Of a DNA stretch of 64,000 nt, positions 1 through 64,000 are shown in pieces. This DNA comes from Monodelphis domestica. Taxonomy: Eukaryota > Chordata > Mammalia > Didelphimorphia > Didelphidae. Made by a program: the position numbers and the translations under genes. The notes under the pieces were generated by a model. The model made no database searches, was not told where the DNA came from, and saw only the letters and a list, made by a program, of their open reading frames with translations. Numbering within the stretch: the stretch's first letter is position 1; every line of letters begins with the position of its first letter. Location: positions 104,792,260-104,856,259 of the forward strand of contig NC_077228.1 of assembly GCF_027887165.1 (NCBI RefSeq), written 5' to 3'.

Positions 1-189
1 TAGCTGGGCATACAAAGATAAAATGCCAAAACAGCCCTGCTCTCAAGAGGGTTTCATTTTAATATTTAACCAACTGATTTCCCCATCCCCATTGCCCTCA
101 ACATAATCCAGCCTCCCGTGACCCTTGAGCAACCACTGCATCTTGGAAAGGGAACTGCCACACAAGGAAGGAGAGGTGGCCTTTAAACT

Positions 190-396
190 GTTTTTAAAGA
201 AAATTCTTACCTTCTGTCTTAGAAGAAATACTAGGTATTGGTTCCAAGGCAGAAGAGAGGTAAAAGGCTAGGCAGTTGGGGATGAAGTGATTTGCCCAGG
301 GTCACACAGCTAAGAAATGTCTGAGGCTAGGTTTGAACCTAGGATCTCCCATCTCTAGGCTTGACTCTCAATCCACTGAATCACCCAGCGGCTTCC
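190..396 (-). mobile_element. SINE-A
   Basis: Antisense copy: T/A-rich tail, then TTGGTTCCAAGGCAGAAGAG, GCCCAGGGTCACACAGCTA and CAATCCACTGAATCACCCAG. Diverged. Confidence 0.85.
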
Positions 397-1084
397 TCAA
401 CCCCCAATCTGGAGTGCTTAAGTGCCTGGCAACAAAACTCTCAGGATTTAAGCTTTCAACATATTCTTTGATGGATTTGGGATTTGATCAATAAAGGAAT
501 TAATTTTTGGTGCAAGTTGCAAACCATCCACACCTTTGTTTGTAGTGGGATTTCTGTTCACTTTATTCCACTCAATTCACTCACTGTTCATTTTTGCTGT
601 GGTTCATTTACTGTTTTATGGATGCCAGCTTAGCATCAGAGCTGCCCACCTGTAATCTTTCACCCTTGCTATATGTTAACCCACCTCCTTCTCTGATCTC
701 CCATACCATGGATGATGTCTTTTATACTATTTTTGACACTCAAGTCAAGTGCTAAAGCCAACCACAGCCCATTCTTTGTGTCTCTTCCAAGGTATGGTGA
801 TCTCTTAATCCTATTCCATTATGTTCCCAGTTCATTATCCATGTGTACCATCTACCCAAGAGAAATGTACTGATGGGATAACTCAGTGAGCTGTCCATCT
901 ACCTGCCTGCCACACACTGGGGAATGTGGATTCTTTTTCTACTTGGCTTTCCCTATGGAGGTTGACTGGCCGTTATCTTCTGAGTGATTCTGGATGGCAT
1001 TTAATGAGCTCTAAATTGTTTCAGGGGTTGATGGAACCATCTGAAAACAGAAGCATCTTTAGAACTTTTGTCAATATCTAAATG

Positions 1085-1245
1085 AACATCCTAGTGCAAA
1101 CAACAACATGGAAATAGGTTCTGATCAAGGACACAAGTAATACCCAATGAAATTGCGCGTCTGTGGGAAGGGTGGGTAGAGGGGAGGGAGGGAAACAATG
1201 TGATTATTGTAACCCCAAAAAATAAAATAAAATAAAAAAATTTTT
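1085..1245 (+). mobile_element. L1 3' end fragment
   Basis: Matches the 3' end seen in other L1 pieces here: AACATGGAAATAGGTTCTGA, a purine-rich GGGAGGGAGGG stretch, then AATAAAATAAAATAAA. 5'-truncated. Confidence 0.75.
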
Positions 1246-1419
1246 AAAAAAAGAACTTTTGTCAATAAGCAGGCCTCTTCTGTTTGGGACACTGAGATAC
1301 AACAGCCAACCTTCCCATCTCTTATCCCCCACTTTCTGGATTTAGACAGTTGAAACAATGTCTGATGCTTCTCTTCTACCCGCTCCTTCCTGGGACTCAG
1401 ATCACAGAATTTCATAATA

Positions 1420-1875
1420 ATAATAGTTAATCTTTATATCGTGCTTATTCTGGGCCAAGCCTTGTGCTAAGCATTTTACAATTATTATCTCATTTGATTC
1501 TTACAGCAACCCTGTGGGATAAATACTATGATTATCCTCATTTTCCAAGAGAGGAACAGGCTTACATGGATAAGCTTACATGGCTTATCCAAGGTCACAC
1601 AGCTAGTAATAATAATAACTACCATTTATATAGCATGTACTATGTGCCAGGCACTGTGCTAAGTGCTTTACAATTATTATCTCATCTGTTCTTCACAACA
1701 ACCCTGGGAGGTAGGAAGGTGCTATTATTATTATCATTTTACATATGAAGAAACTTGGGCAAACAGAAGTTAAACAATTTGTCCAGGGTCACACACTTAG
1801 TACGGATATGCAACTGGATTTGAACTCAGGTCTTCCTGACTTTGGGCCTGGAATTCTATCCACTGAGCAGCCTCC
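1420..1875 (-). mobile_element. MIR-type SINE relics, two in tandem
   Basis: Two antisense copies, each with a GTGCTAAGCATTTTACAATT-type start and ATTATCTCAT. They end at a shared block with CAGGGTCACACACTTAGTA and GGATTTGAACTCAGG. Confidence 0.7.
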
Positions 1876-2079
1876 ATCAGAATTGGAAGGAGCCATCTAG
1901 TCTTCACCAAAAAGTTTCAGGTTTCTGATATTCTGGTGCAGGCCTGTCTTGGGCTGAAAGCTTCTAGGGGGCATCCGCTGGGTTTATCCAATGGCTGAGA
2001 CCCAGAGTTTCACCCAGTAGTACCATGTGATCCCATCAATTTCAGTTTTACTGATGCTCCTCCATCTTCTTCTTCCCAG

Positions 2080-55264
<53,185 letters not shown>

Positions 55265-55370
55265 CTGCCCAGGGCCCTTCCCCTTTTCTTCCCTCTCCAT
55301 CCCTTTATCACCATCTCTCCATGTACAATTGCTGCTTATTAAATAAATAAATCCAAAACAAAAGTAAATC
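55265..55370 (+). other. LGR6: LGR6 3' UTR (approximate end)
   Basis: Short 3' UTR after the TAA stop. Pyrimidine-rich sequence leads to the poly(A) signals at 55342-55351. The cleavage site is inferred at roughly 15-30 bp beyond them. Confidence 0.75.
55342..55351 (+). terminator. LGR6 poly(A) signals
   Basis: Two overlapping AATAAA hexamers (55342-55347 and 55346-55351) lie about 80 bp past the LGR6 stop codon. Confidence 0.85.
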
Positions 55371-55937
55371 ATGTGATCCATATCAGGATACCCCAGGCCT
55401 TGGCTTGAGTGATCGCCTTCCCTCCCAGGGCCATCTTGACTTATTGGCTCTCCTCATCCCACCTGCAGTTTTGGAGAACAACCTCAGAGGTGGGGCAATG
55501 TGCCTCCTGGAAAGAACTGAGGAGAGTGGGCGCTGGGGAAAGGATGAAAAGCACAGAACTATTAAATAGTCAGAAAACTCACTCTTTAATCAAGGAAAAG
55601 GGGGTCAGTGTGACAGTAGGCCTCTACACAGAGCTGCTCGCCACAGGCCTATGCCTAGCAGAGTCCCAGGACTGAACTCTGGTTGCTCTAGACACTGACC
55701 CCTGGGAAAGCCAACCAGGCTAGATTGGACAATTCCAAGGAGCCCTTAAAGTTGGGAAACTTAAATACCTTTCTAGGTGAAACATGGGGGTTGAGGATGA
55801 GAGGGATAGTTGATTGACCTTACAATGGTAAAATGAGGAGTCCCAGACAGGAATAACAGTGAGGGGGCCTATGCTGTTCAGGGTGGTAGTTGCTAAAGGT
55901 TGGTGTGGCTGGAGCAATTTAAAAAAATAAGACAAAG

Positions 55938-56050
55938 GCGGGGCAGATGGGTCACTCAGTGGATTTAGAGCCATGCCTGAAAACAAGAGGACCTAGATTC
56001 AAATCTGACCTCAGAACACTTTCCAGCTTTCACTTCCCAAGGTTTAAAAA
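55938..56050 (+). mobile_element. SINE-A, internally deleted
   Basis: Sense: GGGGCAGATGGGTCACTCAG, CCTAGATTCAAATCTGACCT, then an early poly(A). Confidence 0.85.
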
Positions 56051-56060
56051 AAAAAGGAGG

Positions 56061-56180
56061 GGGCAGCTGGGTGACTCAGTGGATTGAGAGTCAGGCCTAG
56101 AGATGGGAGGTCCTAGGTTCCTCACTTGACCCCCATTGCCTAGCCCTGACCACTCTTCTGCCTCTTCAAATTATTATCCA
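56061..56180 (+). mobile_element. SINE-A, internally deleted, in tandem with previous
   Basis: Sense: GGGGGCAGCTGGGTGACTCA, jumps from GGAGGTCCTAGGTTC to CTCACTTGACCCCCATTGCC, ends CTTCTGCCTC. Confidence 0.85.
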
Positions 56181-56794
56181 TATGCAGTATAAGAAAATAC
56201 ATTTTTTTTTAAATACGGCAGCTGCCCTATGCTCTGGGTAGGCCATCCCCTTAGGTACAAGTTGCCTTACCATCCTAAGTAATCAACTGTTGCATAGAAA
56301 ATCCTCCTTCTCAGACCCATTACCATATCTGTGTTTGAAGAACTACCTTTACCTGTCTCCAGAAGGTATCTGTCTATTACCATGGTACCCAAGGTTTCCC
56401 TTCTCTACCCAGGCTGAGATAAAGCATACCAACTGGTCATGCCAAGCCTCAAATCACAATATCAAAGCTGAGAGGGAAATCGGTTCTCTCCTCCCAACTT
56501 GCGAGAGCTCAGCCTTTTTAAGAAGCCCAGACCTCAGGTTAAAAGTTGAGGTAATATTCAACAAGGGTGGAGAATAAGGTAAGAACAAGGTAAATGTTAA
56601 AAGGTGCCAGTCAGGACAGGGAGAAAATTCACCTGGGAATGAGTGGCCTCTCTATGCTGCCTGGAGAAAATGCCAAGCTGGTCCAGACTTGTCTCGGGCC
56701 AGATCCAGTCCAACCTGTGATGACCTAGCCAATCCCAGACAACATTTACTATTGAAAGGAAGAATAAGAAAGAACCCTGGACCCAAGGTCAGAG

Positions 56795-56935
56795 GATTAT
56801 AGAGTTAGAGCTAGAAGGAATCCTAGAAACTATCTGATTCAACCCCTTTGTTGTACAGAAAGGGAAACCGAGGCCCAGAGAGTAGTGAGCAGTTGAGCGG
56901 GGATTTGAACTTGGATTCTATGTGACAAAAGACTG
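56795..56935 (-). mobile_element. MIR-like relic
   Basis: TATAGAGTTAGAGCTAGAAG, GGAAACCGAGGCCCAGAGAG, GGGGATTTGAACTTGG. Confidence 0.6.
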
Positions 56936-56944
56936 TCAAATTAA

Positions 56945-57609
56945 TATTTCTGAAACACAGATCTAACCTTGATGCTTCCAATTCTTTCTACCTTTTTTCA
57001 GAATAAAATACAAAATCCTCACCTTGACATATAAAGCACTTGACAGTCCACCCCCCTAGCCCGTCTACCTTTCAGACTCTTCATTTCAGACTATTATTTA
57101 TTCCCTGCCCAAGAGCTTCTGTCTTTCAATTCTGTATCTCTGCCTAGGAGCTGTTTGTTCCTTTTTCTTCCTGACTCTACCTTGTACAATCTCAATCTGC
57201 TTTCAAAGCACAGGACTCTGGTACTATCTTTTGTTCCCTTCCACTCCCTTCTCTCTCTCTCTCGAAGTTACTTTGTATAATATTTTTATTTACATATTTT
57301 TGTATGTTATATTCCATCTTCCATCACTTCCCAGGTGAATGTAAGCTCCTTGAGGGCAGAGACTGATTGGTTACTTCACACATGATATTCTATCTTCTAT
57401 CTCTGTGGTTTTGCACTGGTTGTGCTTAGAATTATTTCCTCTGCACCTTCCAGTCCCTGGTTTCCTTCAGGATTTAGTTCATGAGACTTTTCCTGCTTTT
57501 CCTAGCTTCTCTTGCTTTTCCCCTACAATCTTACCATCGATCTGCACATATTTTGCACACACACACACACACACACACATACACACACATAAATATATAT
57601 ACATATGTG

Positions 57610-57645
<36 letters not shown>

Positions 57646-57830
57646 TGTTTGTGTGCATGTGAGCTCCCCTGTAACATTTCATAGATATCTTTATGTATAT
57701 ACATGGCTTCCCTTGTTAGAATGTAAACTTCTTAAAGGGAAGGACTATTCTCTTCTGTCTTTGTAGCCCCGGAACCTACCACCATGCTAAATAAATGATT
57801 GATGACTGACTGTTGATTATTTGACCAATG
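56945..57830 (+). mobile_element. L2-type LINE, 3' region
   Basis: Ordered L2-like blocks: AATAAAATACAAAATCCTCA, ACATATAAAGCACTTGACAG, GTAAGCTCCTTGAGGGCAGA, then AATGTAAACTTCTTAAAGGG and ATGCTAAATAAATGATTGA. Microsatellites interrupt it at 57556-57645. No intact ORF. Confidence 0.7.
57556..57645. repeat. (CA)n-(TA)n-(GA)n compound microsatellite
   Basis: About 13 CA units, then TATATA with CATATG, then about 11 GA units. Confidence 0.95.
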
Positions 57831-59732
57831 TGTCTCAGACCAATCTGAATCTCAAATCCAGCAGCCCTGCCTGGTCCCTGAGCTGAAGTGGTTCCTGAAA
57901 TTCAGAGGACAACTGAACAACCACCCTAGTTACATGCATTCCCATTTTCTGCTGATGCCACTGTTTCCAGGTGCCCTTCCTGGGACTGCATTCCCTCTTT
58001 CTTTTCTATCTTTGGTTTCTAAAACCTCAGACACAAGGCTGTCTTTCAGAAACTATTAATATGGAAAAAGAGAATTTCCACACTCAGAAATAATACACCA
58101 TAGTAAAGTCATTAGAAAGGAGTAGAAGAGAAATCTAGCTAGTCCCAGAATAAAATGAGGCTAAATTTCTTAGGTGATCCTGGATCAAAGCCATCAAAGA
58201 TACTCCCTTATTTAGCTTGTTATGTAATATAACTGTAGCTCCACTTCTCTTCATGGGAAAAAAAGGGAATATAAACTAGTAAATGGGTCATTTCCATTTA
58301 TTTATTACATGAGAGAGTTCCACTGGGAGAGAGGTGAGTCATTGAAAAGTGATAATGATGTAAGAATGAGAAAAAATTAATAAATCACTATAAAAAGGAA
58401 AAAAAGAAGCTCTTCCCCATAATCCCTCAATCGGAATAATTCAAGCCAACACACAGATAACCCTGAAAGTCTATCTTAGACACTCCACCTCATCTCAGGA
58501 CTTAGGAATATGAGGCCCCTGGTAAGAAGACAGAACCCAGCTGGTCAGGGGGCTTGGGGCGAGGTGGGTAAGGTTTCTAAACGCTATGGAGAGTATGTAG
58601 TCAGCCTGGAGTCTCTAGAGGCTTCACCAAGAATCCTTCTAGCAGCCTCCTCCTGGACTGGCCTTTCAACACTGTCAACTGCATCCTAGCCATAGTGGTG
58701 AGCAGGTCCTCCACGTCTCCCCACCATCCCTCCCTCTCCCCCTCTTCCTTCCTTCTTCCCACCTCCCTCAGGCTTCCTCAACCCAAACAAGCCAACCTGG
58801 GAGGGGGAGGGAGCATGCTGATGGAAAAATACACACTAGGGCTGGAAAAAGAGTTTTATTTGTGTGTGTTGAATTCTCTCAGCAGCTGAAGGATAAATAG
58901 CCAGTGCCCAGGCTCAGCTCAGCGACTGCCCACAAGGTGGGTGGTAAAATCTGTTCTTATTTAGCTAGTTTGGGGGAGTGGCGGGGAAAGGCAGTGAAGG
59001 GAGTGGGGCAGCTGGAGAGGGGAGCTTCGAATCCACAGTGTTTATAAGATCAGTCATGGATGTCATCTTTCCTCTTTAATTAGGGGCTTTCGAGATGAGA
59101 AACTTTTCCCTAGGCTAGGAAACCCTCAGCTTACAGTTTAAGGGTAGTAGAACCAAATGCCTACTGGGGAGGGAGATGAAACAGTTCTCTGGAGCTCTCC
59201 TGCAGTTACTCCCTCCCCTCCCCTATCTCCCTCCCTCACTCCAGATAAGAGAACTAGGAGGTGCCTTCATTATTAGAGACTGGAAAAGGCCTTAGAGGTG
59301 CTGGATGGACAGCTCCGGGGGTTAGGGCTGAGGGACGGCTAGTTTCCGTGCCTGGATGGGAGGTAAAGGAGGGGGAAGGGAAAATGCTAATCCTTACCCC
59401 TCTTCTCACTTTTCGGATCTTACTCCAACCCACTCCTCTAACCAAAAAAGGAAAGGTCAAGGAAAGAGGTTACCATCTTTGTTTTGTTTTAGAATTTATT
59501 TTTATTGATGTTTTTGGCTTTCTTTCTTCTCCTCCTTTATCACGTAGAGAAAAATTCAACAAAAAACCCAATCCACTGAAAAAGTCTGACATATCTCCCT
59601 TCCAAGCAGATGCATACTTTCTCTTTTTCCGTACTCCCATTTTATAACTTACAGAATTTATCACATTCTGCTTGTTTTTTTGTTTGTTTGTTTTGGTATA
59701 TCTTATTCCTCGTTTGAGACTTTAAGCTCTTT

Positions 59733-59945
59733 GGAGGCAGCTAGGTGATAATGTTGGACTTGGAATGAAGAAGTTCTGAGTTCCAATCCACCATTACTTA
59801 TTAGCTATGACTCTGAGTGTGTCACTTAACTTCTTGGTACCTTGGTTTCCTCATCTGTAAAATGGGAATAATAATACCATTTCCCTCTCAGGGCTGTTGT
59901 GAGGGTCAAATGATTTATTTGAAAAGTGCTTTGCAAACCTTAAAG
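59733..59945 (+). mobile_element. MIR-type SINE
   Basis: Sense: GGAGGCAGCTAGGTGATAAT, CTCATCTGTAAAATGGGAAT, AAAGTGCTTTGCAAACC. Confidence 0.8.
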
Positions 59946-60009
59946 TTCCTGAAGCTAACTCTTAATCAGTAAATTTACATCAAGGAAGCAGAAAAACAGG
60001 AAGAGAACT

Positions 60010-60400
60010 TTAAAATCCATTTTGTGGGTATGATCTTCAGCTGGAGAATGTCTGAACAAGTTGTGATATATGATTGTGATGGAATACTATTGTGCTAGAA
60101 GAAATGACAAGCAGGATGACTTCAGAAAAACCTGTAAAGACTTACATGAACTGATGCAAAAGGATGTGAGCAGAACCAAAGGAATATTATACACTGTGAC
60201 AGCAATATTGTAAGGATGATTAATTGTGAGCAACTTATCTACTCTGATCAATGCAATGATTCACAACAATTCCAAAGGAATAGGATGAAAAATACTATCC
60301 ATATCCAGAGATTATCTGAGTACAACTTGAAACATACATTTTTCACTTTATTTTGTAACATGGCTTATATAGAAATGTTTTGCATTATTTCATATTATGA
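60010..60400 (+). mobile_element. L1 ORF2 end and 3' UTR, interrupted
   Basis: Sense: ATGGAATACTATTGTGCTAG, GAGCAGAACCAAAGGAATAT, AACATGGCTTATATAGAAAT. It resumes at 60628-60715 (TTGCTTGCCATCTCAATGGG, A/T tail) after a SINE-A insertion. Confidence 0.8.
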
Positions 60401-60401
60401 T

Positions 60402-60627
60402 TTTTTTTATAACCCTCACCTTCCACCTTTGAATCATTATTGTGTGTTGGTTCCACGGCAGAATAGAAGTAAGGGCTAGCCAATGGAGATTATGTGGCTA
60501 GCCAATGGGGATTGTGTGACTTGCCCAGTATAACACAAACTAGGAAGTGTCTGAGGCTAGATATGAAACCAGGACCTCCTATCACTAGACTTGGCTCTTA
60601 ACCTACTGAGTCACCCAGCTGCCTCCA
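60402..60627 (-). mobile_element. SINE-A inserted in L1, with internal duplication
   Basis: Antisense: CTCACCTTCCACCTTTGAAT, CACCCAGCTGCCTCC. GGCTAGCCAATGG is duplicated in tandem (60474-60510), lengthening the element. Confidence 0.88.
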
Positions 60628-60715
60628 TCATGTATAAATGATACCACATTGCTTGCCATCTCAATGGGAGGATGGAGGGGGAGAGGTTTGGAATGCAAAA
60701 AAAATTTTTTTAAGA
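60628..60715 (+). mobile_element. L1 3' terminus (continuation)
   Basis: Resumes the element cut at 60400; same terminal block as at 10.58 kb. Confidence 0.7.
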
Positions 60716-60889
60716 ATGTTAAATTTTTTAAAAAGTTTTTGTCTACCATCCCTTTTATGCATCCAAAACAAAATCTCTGCTTAAACTGTTATCTATATCT
60801 ATATACTTATGCTCTAGTCCAGAAGGGTCAAGACCCTATTGCTGGCCTGCAATACTCCCTTGACAACCAGATTAAAATATAATTTGGGG

Positions 60890-61950
60890 GGCTATTCCTT
60901 TTAAATTGTTTTCAATTACACAAACAATTTTTTAAATTGTCCTCTTGCCCTTTGTGATCCAAATTTTCTCCCTCTTTGCCTCTCTCCCTTTCCCCTTCCC
61001 TGAGATGGTAAACAATCTGATATAGATTATTTCAGTTCTGGCATGCAATACATATTTTCATATTTCTCATGTAGCAAGACATATATTGCACATGCAAGAA
61101 AAAACTCATGAAGGAAATGAGATGAAGAATGGGTTTAGTCCTTCACAGTTAATCATTGTATATTTCTGTTACTGTATACATTATTCTGGTTCTGCCCACT
61201 TCACTTTGCATCAGTTCGTATAAGTCCAGGTCTTTCTGAACTCATCCTGTTAATCATTCCTTATGGTACAATAGTATTCCACTACAATCATATACCACAA
61301 CTTGTTCATCCAGTCACCAAGTGATTGACAACCCCTCAATTTCCAATTTTTTGCCACTACAAAAATAGCTACTAAAAATGTTTTGGTATAGGTAGGTCTT
61401 TTCCCCTTATCTTTGATCCCTTTGGGATATTGACCCACTAGCTAGTATTGTTGGGTCAAAGGGTATGCATAGTTTTGTGACCCTTTGAGCCTTGCTCCAC
61501 ATTGCTCTCCAGAATGGTTGTGTGAGTTTACAGTTCCACCAATAGCATGTTAATTAATTTTAATTATTAGTGTATTTTTCATTTTCCCACATCCTCACCA
61601 ATTTTTTTTTATCATTTTCCTTTTTTGGTCACTTTAATGAATCTGATAGTAAGGTAGTATTTCAGAGTTGTTTTAATTTGCTCTAATCAATAGTGATTTG
61701 CAGCATTTTTGCATATGACTGAATAGGTTTAATTTCTTCCTCTGACAACTACTTGTTCATATCCTTTGACCATTTTTCAACTGAGGAATGTTTTATATTC
61801 TTATAAATTTAACTTGGTTATCTATATATTTGAGAAATGAGCCTTTTGTTAGAGACACTTGCTATAAACTTTTCCCCCCAAATACGTTATTTCCCTTCTG
61901 AACTTGGTTGCTTTGGTTTTATTTGTTCAAAACCATTTTAATTTAATCAA
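60890..61950 (-). mobile_element. LINE-1, ORF2 C-terminal part and 3' UTR
   Basis: Antisense. The - strand 61250-61438 reads [18 protein letters not shown] then NKLWYMIVVEYYC, the same C-terminal ORF2p region as at 12.6-12.8 kb but from a different subfamily. Frame broken and 5'-truncated. The 3' UTR includes TTCTCCCTCTTTGCCTCTC. Confidence 0.88.
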
Positions 61951-62157
61951 AATTATTTATAAAAATTTTCATGATGTTCTCTATAGCTTGTTCGGTCGAA
62001 TTCTTCCCTTATCTGTAAGTCTGAAAGATAAACTTTTCCATGTTTAGAAACCTTAAGTTTCTTGAATTCAGCTTTAAAGCAGCTGACTCCATGATAGTTT
62101 GCTCTGATTGTTCTCAGACAACAGCAAGTTTTGAAGTAGTTTCATTTTAATTTTGAA

Positions 62158-62332
62158 ATTGTTGTTCAGGAATTTCTGAGTTTGGGGGGCTCCATTTAGG
62201 GTTTTCTTGGCAGAGACACTGGGGTGGTTTGCCCAGGGCCACACAGCTACTAAGTAACTGAGGCTAGATTTGGACTCTGGCTGACGATTCTCTTTGACTC
62301 CAGGCCTGGCACTCTATTCACTGCACCCCCCC
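62158..62332 (-). mobile_element. SINE-B, internally deleted
   Basis: Antisense: TTGTTGTTCAGGAATTTCTG, GGGTTTTCTTGGCAGAGACA, GGTTTGCCCAGGGCCACACA. Lacks the TTTACAGATGAGGAAACTG block. Confidence 0.8.
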
Positions 62333-62614
62333 CCTCACTGAACTGATTACTAGCTATGCAAAAATCTCTAAGAAGCTGACAGGAGCAAATAAGGAAGAAA
62401 ATAGCCTCAGTATCACCATTCCCACACTATGTTGGAATCCAGTGATAACTGAACTGTTTGTTACAGCCATCCTGTAGCTATGACAAAGTTTCCTTGATGA
62501 TAGTGAAAAGAGTGGAAAGTAGGAGGCAGTGACAACAAAGCTAACTATTTTAACATTCTGATTATTTATTCTCTTATACCAGCTCACTCATAAATATACA
62601 CACAATAGAAACAC

Positions 62615-62871
62615 ATATCCAATGTTTAATGATTATTTATTTTTTGGGTTAAAAGGTTTCAAAATACATATGTACAAGATAAATATAACAAATTACATTC
62701 AGAGAATTATTCTACTGCAGTAAACATAAATATACAAGGCCTGTTTTATGCAGGAAAAACCATGCCACTCTCATCAAAGGCCAAGAAAAACATTCCAAAG
62801 GACCAGGCCTGATCAGAACCCTTGACAGAAACAAAAAGATATCAACTGAGACAGCTAATAATGGGTTTCCC
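62615..62871 (-). other. UBE2T: UBE2T 3' UTR (approximate)
   Basis: AT-rich sequence downstream of the UBE2T stop on the - strand. It runs to an AATAAA at 62641-62636, and the end is estimated from that signal. Confidence 0.7.
62636..62641 (-). terminator. UBE2T poly(A) signal
   Basis: AATAAA on the - strand (TTTATT on +), about 230 bp after the stop. A second AATAAA lies further on at 62565-62570 and could be an alternative. Confidence 0.75.
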
Positions 62872-62997
62872 CTAAGCATCCGGGCAAAGTCTCTTCTCCA
62901 GGCCCCCCAGCTTGGTGCCTTTTCTTTTCTGTGGTGCTTCTGCAATTTTGGTGTTACTGGGCTCTGGTCGATTCTCTATCTCCTCATCTTCTTCAGC
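62872..62997 (-). CDS. UBE2T: UBE2T last coding exon (C-terminal 41 residues)
   Basis: On the - strand a strong acceptor (a T10 run then AG at 62999-62998) opens a 126 bp exon. It reads AEEDEEIENRPEPSN, then KIAEAPQKRKG, then LGGLEKRLCPDA, and stops (TAG, 62874-62872). Its 41 residues align without gaps to the C-terminal tail of human UBE2T, sharing an acidic start, the QKRK block, G-x-EK and a near-terminal PD. UBE2T is the E2 enzyme that monoubiquitinates FANCD2/FANCI with FANCL. The UBC catalytic core is in exons beyond the right edge. This tail lies outside the catalytic fold and is poorly conserved, so identity rests on length, pattern and position next to LGR6. Confidence 0.9.
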   Translation of the reverse strand, partial: AEEDEEIENRPEPSNTKIAEAPQKRKGTKLGGLEKRLCPDA

Positions 62998-63489
62998 CTA
63001 AAAAAAAAACGCAGAGAAGAGGAACGAACAGAGATATTGGGGTAAACAAAGAACAGAATGGCATGACTCAGAGTGCTCTCTTCCCTTTGCTTTCCTTTCA
63101 CAAATTCTCACTGGTAGAGAGTGCCCCTCTCACCTTTTCTTTCCCTATGTAGGCAGGCCTCTCTGCAAAAGACCCCTTCATCATTGGGGTGCTCTCTCTT
63201 TGCACTCCCCTTCACCTCCTACCCCTCCTGCTACCCCCACACCCCTGTGTCAAGGGGAGACAGAAGCTATCTGGGCTACTCATACCACTTGGATGAGATG
63301 GCAGCCACCAAGTATACTTCTTCCAGTGAGATAAGAAATAGCAGATTTTATCATCCACCCTGCCTCTATCACTTGAAGGCTCTGGGGTATTGCCACCTGA
63401 TCTACTAATGCAAACAAAGGATTCCTGAGTTTTGTCATCAGCCTTGGGGGAATCAATCTTCTTTTTGGTGTTGTCTTATGCTAAAAACA

Positions 63490-63600
63490 GAGTGTGAGTG
63501 CCTTAGAAGCAAGAACTGTCCCCTTTTGTCTCTATCCCTAATGCTTAGAATAGTGCTCCACATATAGAAAAGGCTTTTTCATTCATTCATTCATTCCCCC
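63490..63600 (+). mobile_element. L2-type 3' end
   Basis: CCTTAGAAGCAAGAACTGTC, ATGCTTAGAATAGTGCTCCA, then (CATT)n. Lies in a UBE2T intron. Confidence 0.6.
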
Positions 63601-63616
63601 AAACTGCTGCATAAAA

Positions 63617-63672
63617 AAAATAATAAGTAAATAAATGAATAAACAAACAAACAAATAAATAAATAAATGAAA
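63617..63672. repeat. (AAATA/AAAC)n A-rich low-complexity tract
   Basis: AATAATAAGTAAATAAATGA then AACAAACAAACAAATAAAT. Confidence 0.9.
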
Positions 63673-64000
63673 GTCCAACCCAGCAGCCCAAATTCAAGTC
63701 ATGCTTTATGGTGTACTTCCTGTAACAAGCTTGTGAAGTAGGGATAAAACCAGAGGCTGTAGTGAACTTTTATTCTGCAGGGTCCTGTAGTTCAGCAATT
63801 TGAATTTTCACGTGTTAAAAAGAACTTTGTTACTAATTGAAACTAATGGGGTGAATTTAGAGAATTCTGCCAGGGGTTCGCTTCTTTCTCAGCCAGACTA
63901 TTTCAAAAGAAGCTGTCAAGCCCAAACCAACTCCCCTCCCCTACCTCTATACCACCAGTGTTAAGGGAATTGGGAAAAAAAAATAATCTTTACCCCATCC

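Larger units (their letters stand above)
1..2079 (+). other. LGR6 intron, 3' part
   Basis: No exon seen. It holds a SINE-A (190-396), an L1 3' end (1085-1245) and MIR relics (1420-1875). 400-1080 shows no recognisable repeat or gene. Confidence 0.8.
55371..62614. other. LGR6-UBE2T intergenic region
   Basis: 7.2 kb between two convergent genes. Holds truncated SINE-A copies, MIR, L2, L1 and dinucleotide tracts. 55380-55930, 56210-56790, 57830-59730 and 61955-62155 show no gene or clear repeat. Confidence 0.8.

Noticed and set aside
60216..60479. 87-codon + ORF
   Set aside because: Composite of an L1 3' end and an antisense SINE-A.

Overview
The window is vertebrate nuclear DNA, almost certainly from a marsupial; the species is not identifiable by eye. 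Evidence: split coding exons with GT-AG borders, AATAAA signals, L2/MIR relics, L1 ORF2 fragments, and dozens of copies of two tRNA-related SINE types whose style is known from opossum, wallaby and Tasmanian devil genomes. Below, 'SINE-A' is the ~190-210 bp type starting near GGGCAGCTGGGTGGCTCAG and ending in an A-rich tail. 'SINE-B' is the ~240 bp type with an RTE/BovB-like tail (GGAAATGGCAAACC ... AACTGAACAACAAC). Subfamily names were not assigned because no library could be searched.

The main gene is LGR6, a leucine-rich-repeat G-protein-coupled receptor for R-spondins, on the + strand. Fourteen coding exons (2080-55264) give about 819 C-terminal residues: the distal half or more of the LRR ectodomain, the cysteine-bearing hinge, the seven-transmembrane domain and the cytoplasmic tail. 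The signal peptide, LRR N-cap and first LRRs must lie upstream of position 1. The exons have the classic one-LRR-per-exon layout (66-72 bp each) with matching splice phases. They are separated by repeat-filled introns, the largest being 22 kb (5999-28060). The 7TM domain and tail are on one GC-rich terminal exon (54024-55264), followed by a short 3' UTR with overlapping AATAAA signals.

From about 55.4 to 62.6 kb is an intergenic stretch full of L2, L1, SINE and simple repeats. At 62872-62997 on the - strand lies the last coding exon of UBE2T, the Fanconi-anemia E2 ubiquitin-conjugating enzyme, with its 3' UTR and AATAAA. LGR6 and UBE2T are therefore tail-to-tail neighbours, as I recall from human 1q32. 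The remaining UBE2T exons lie beyond the right end.

I found no prokaryotic genes, CRISPR arrays, confident tRNA/rRNA genes or retroviral genes. The best candidates for something undescribed are non-coding: a TAATT-rich block at 4.53-4.76 kb with an inverted repeat, a kappaB-like inverted repeat at 47.25 kb, several repeat-free intronic blocks that look like conserved elements, and a one-codon insertion in the third intracellular loop of LGR6.
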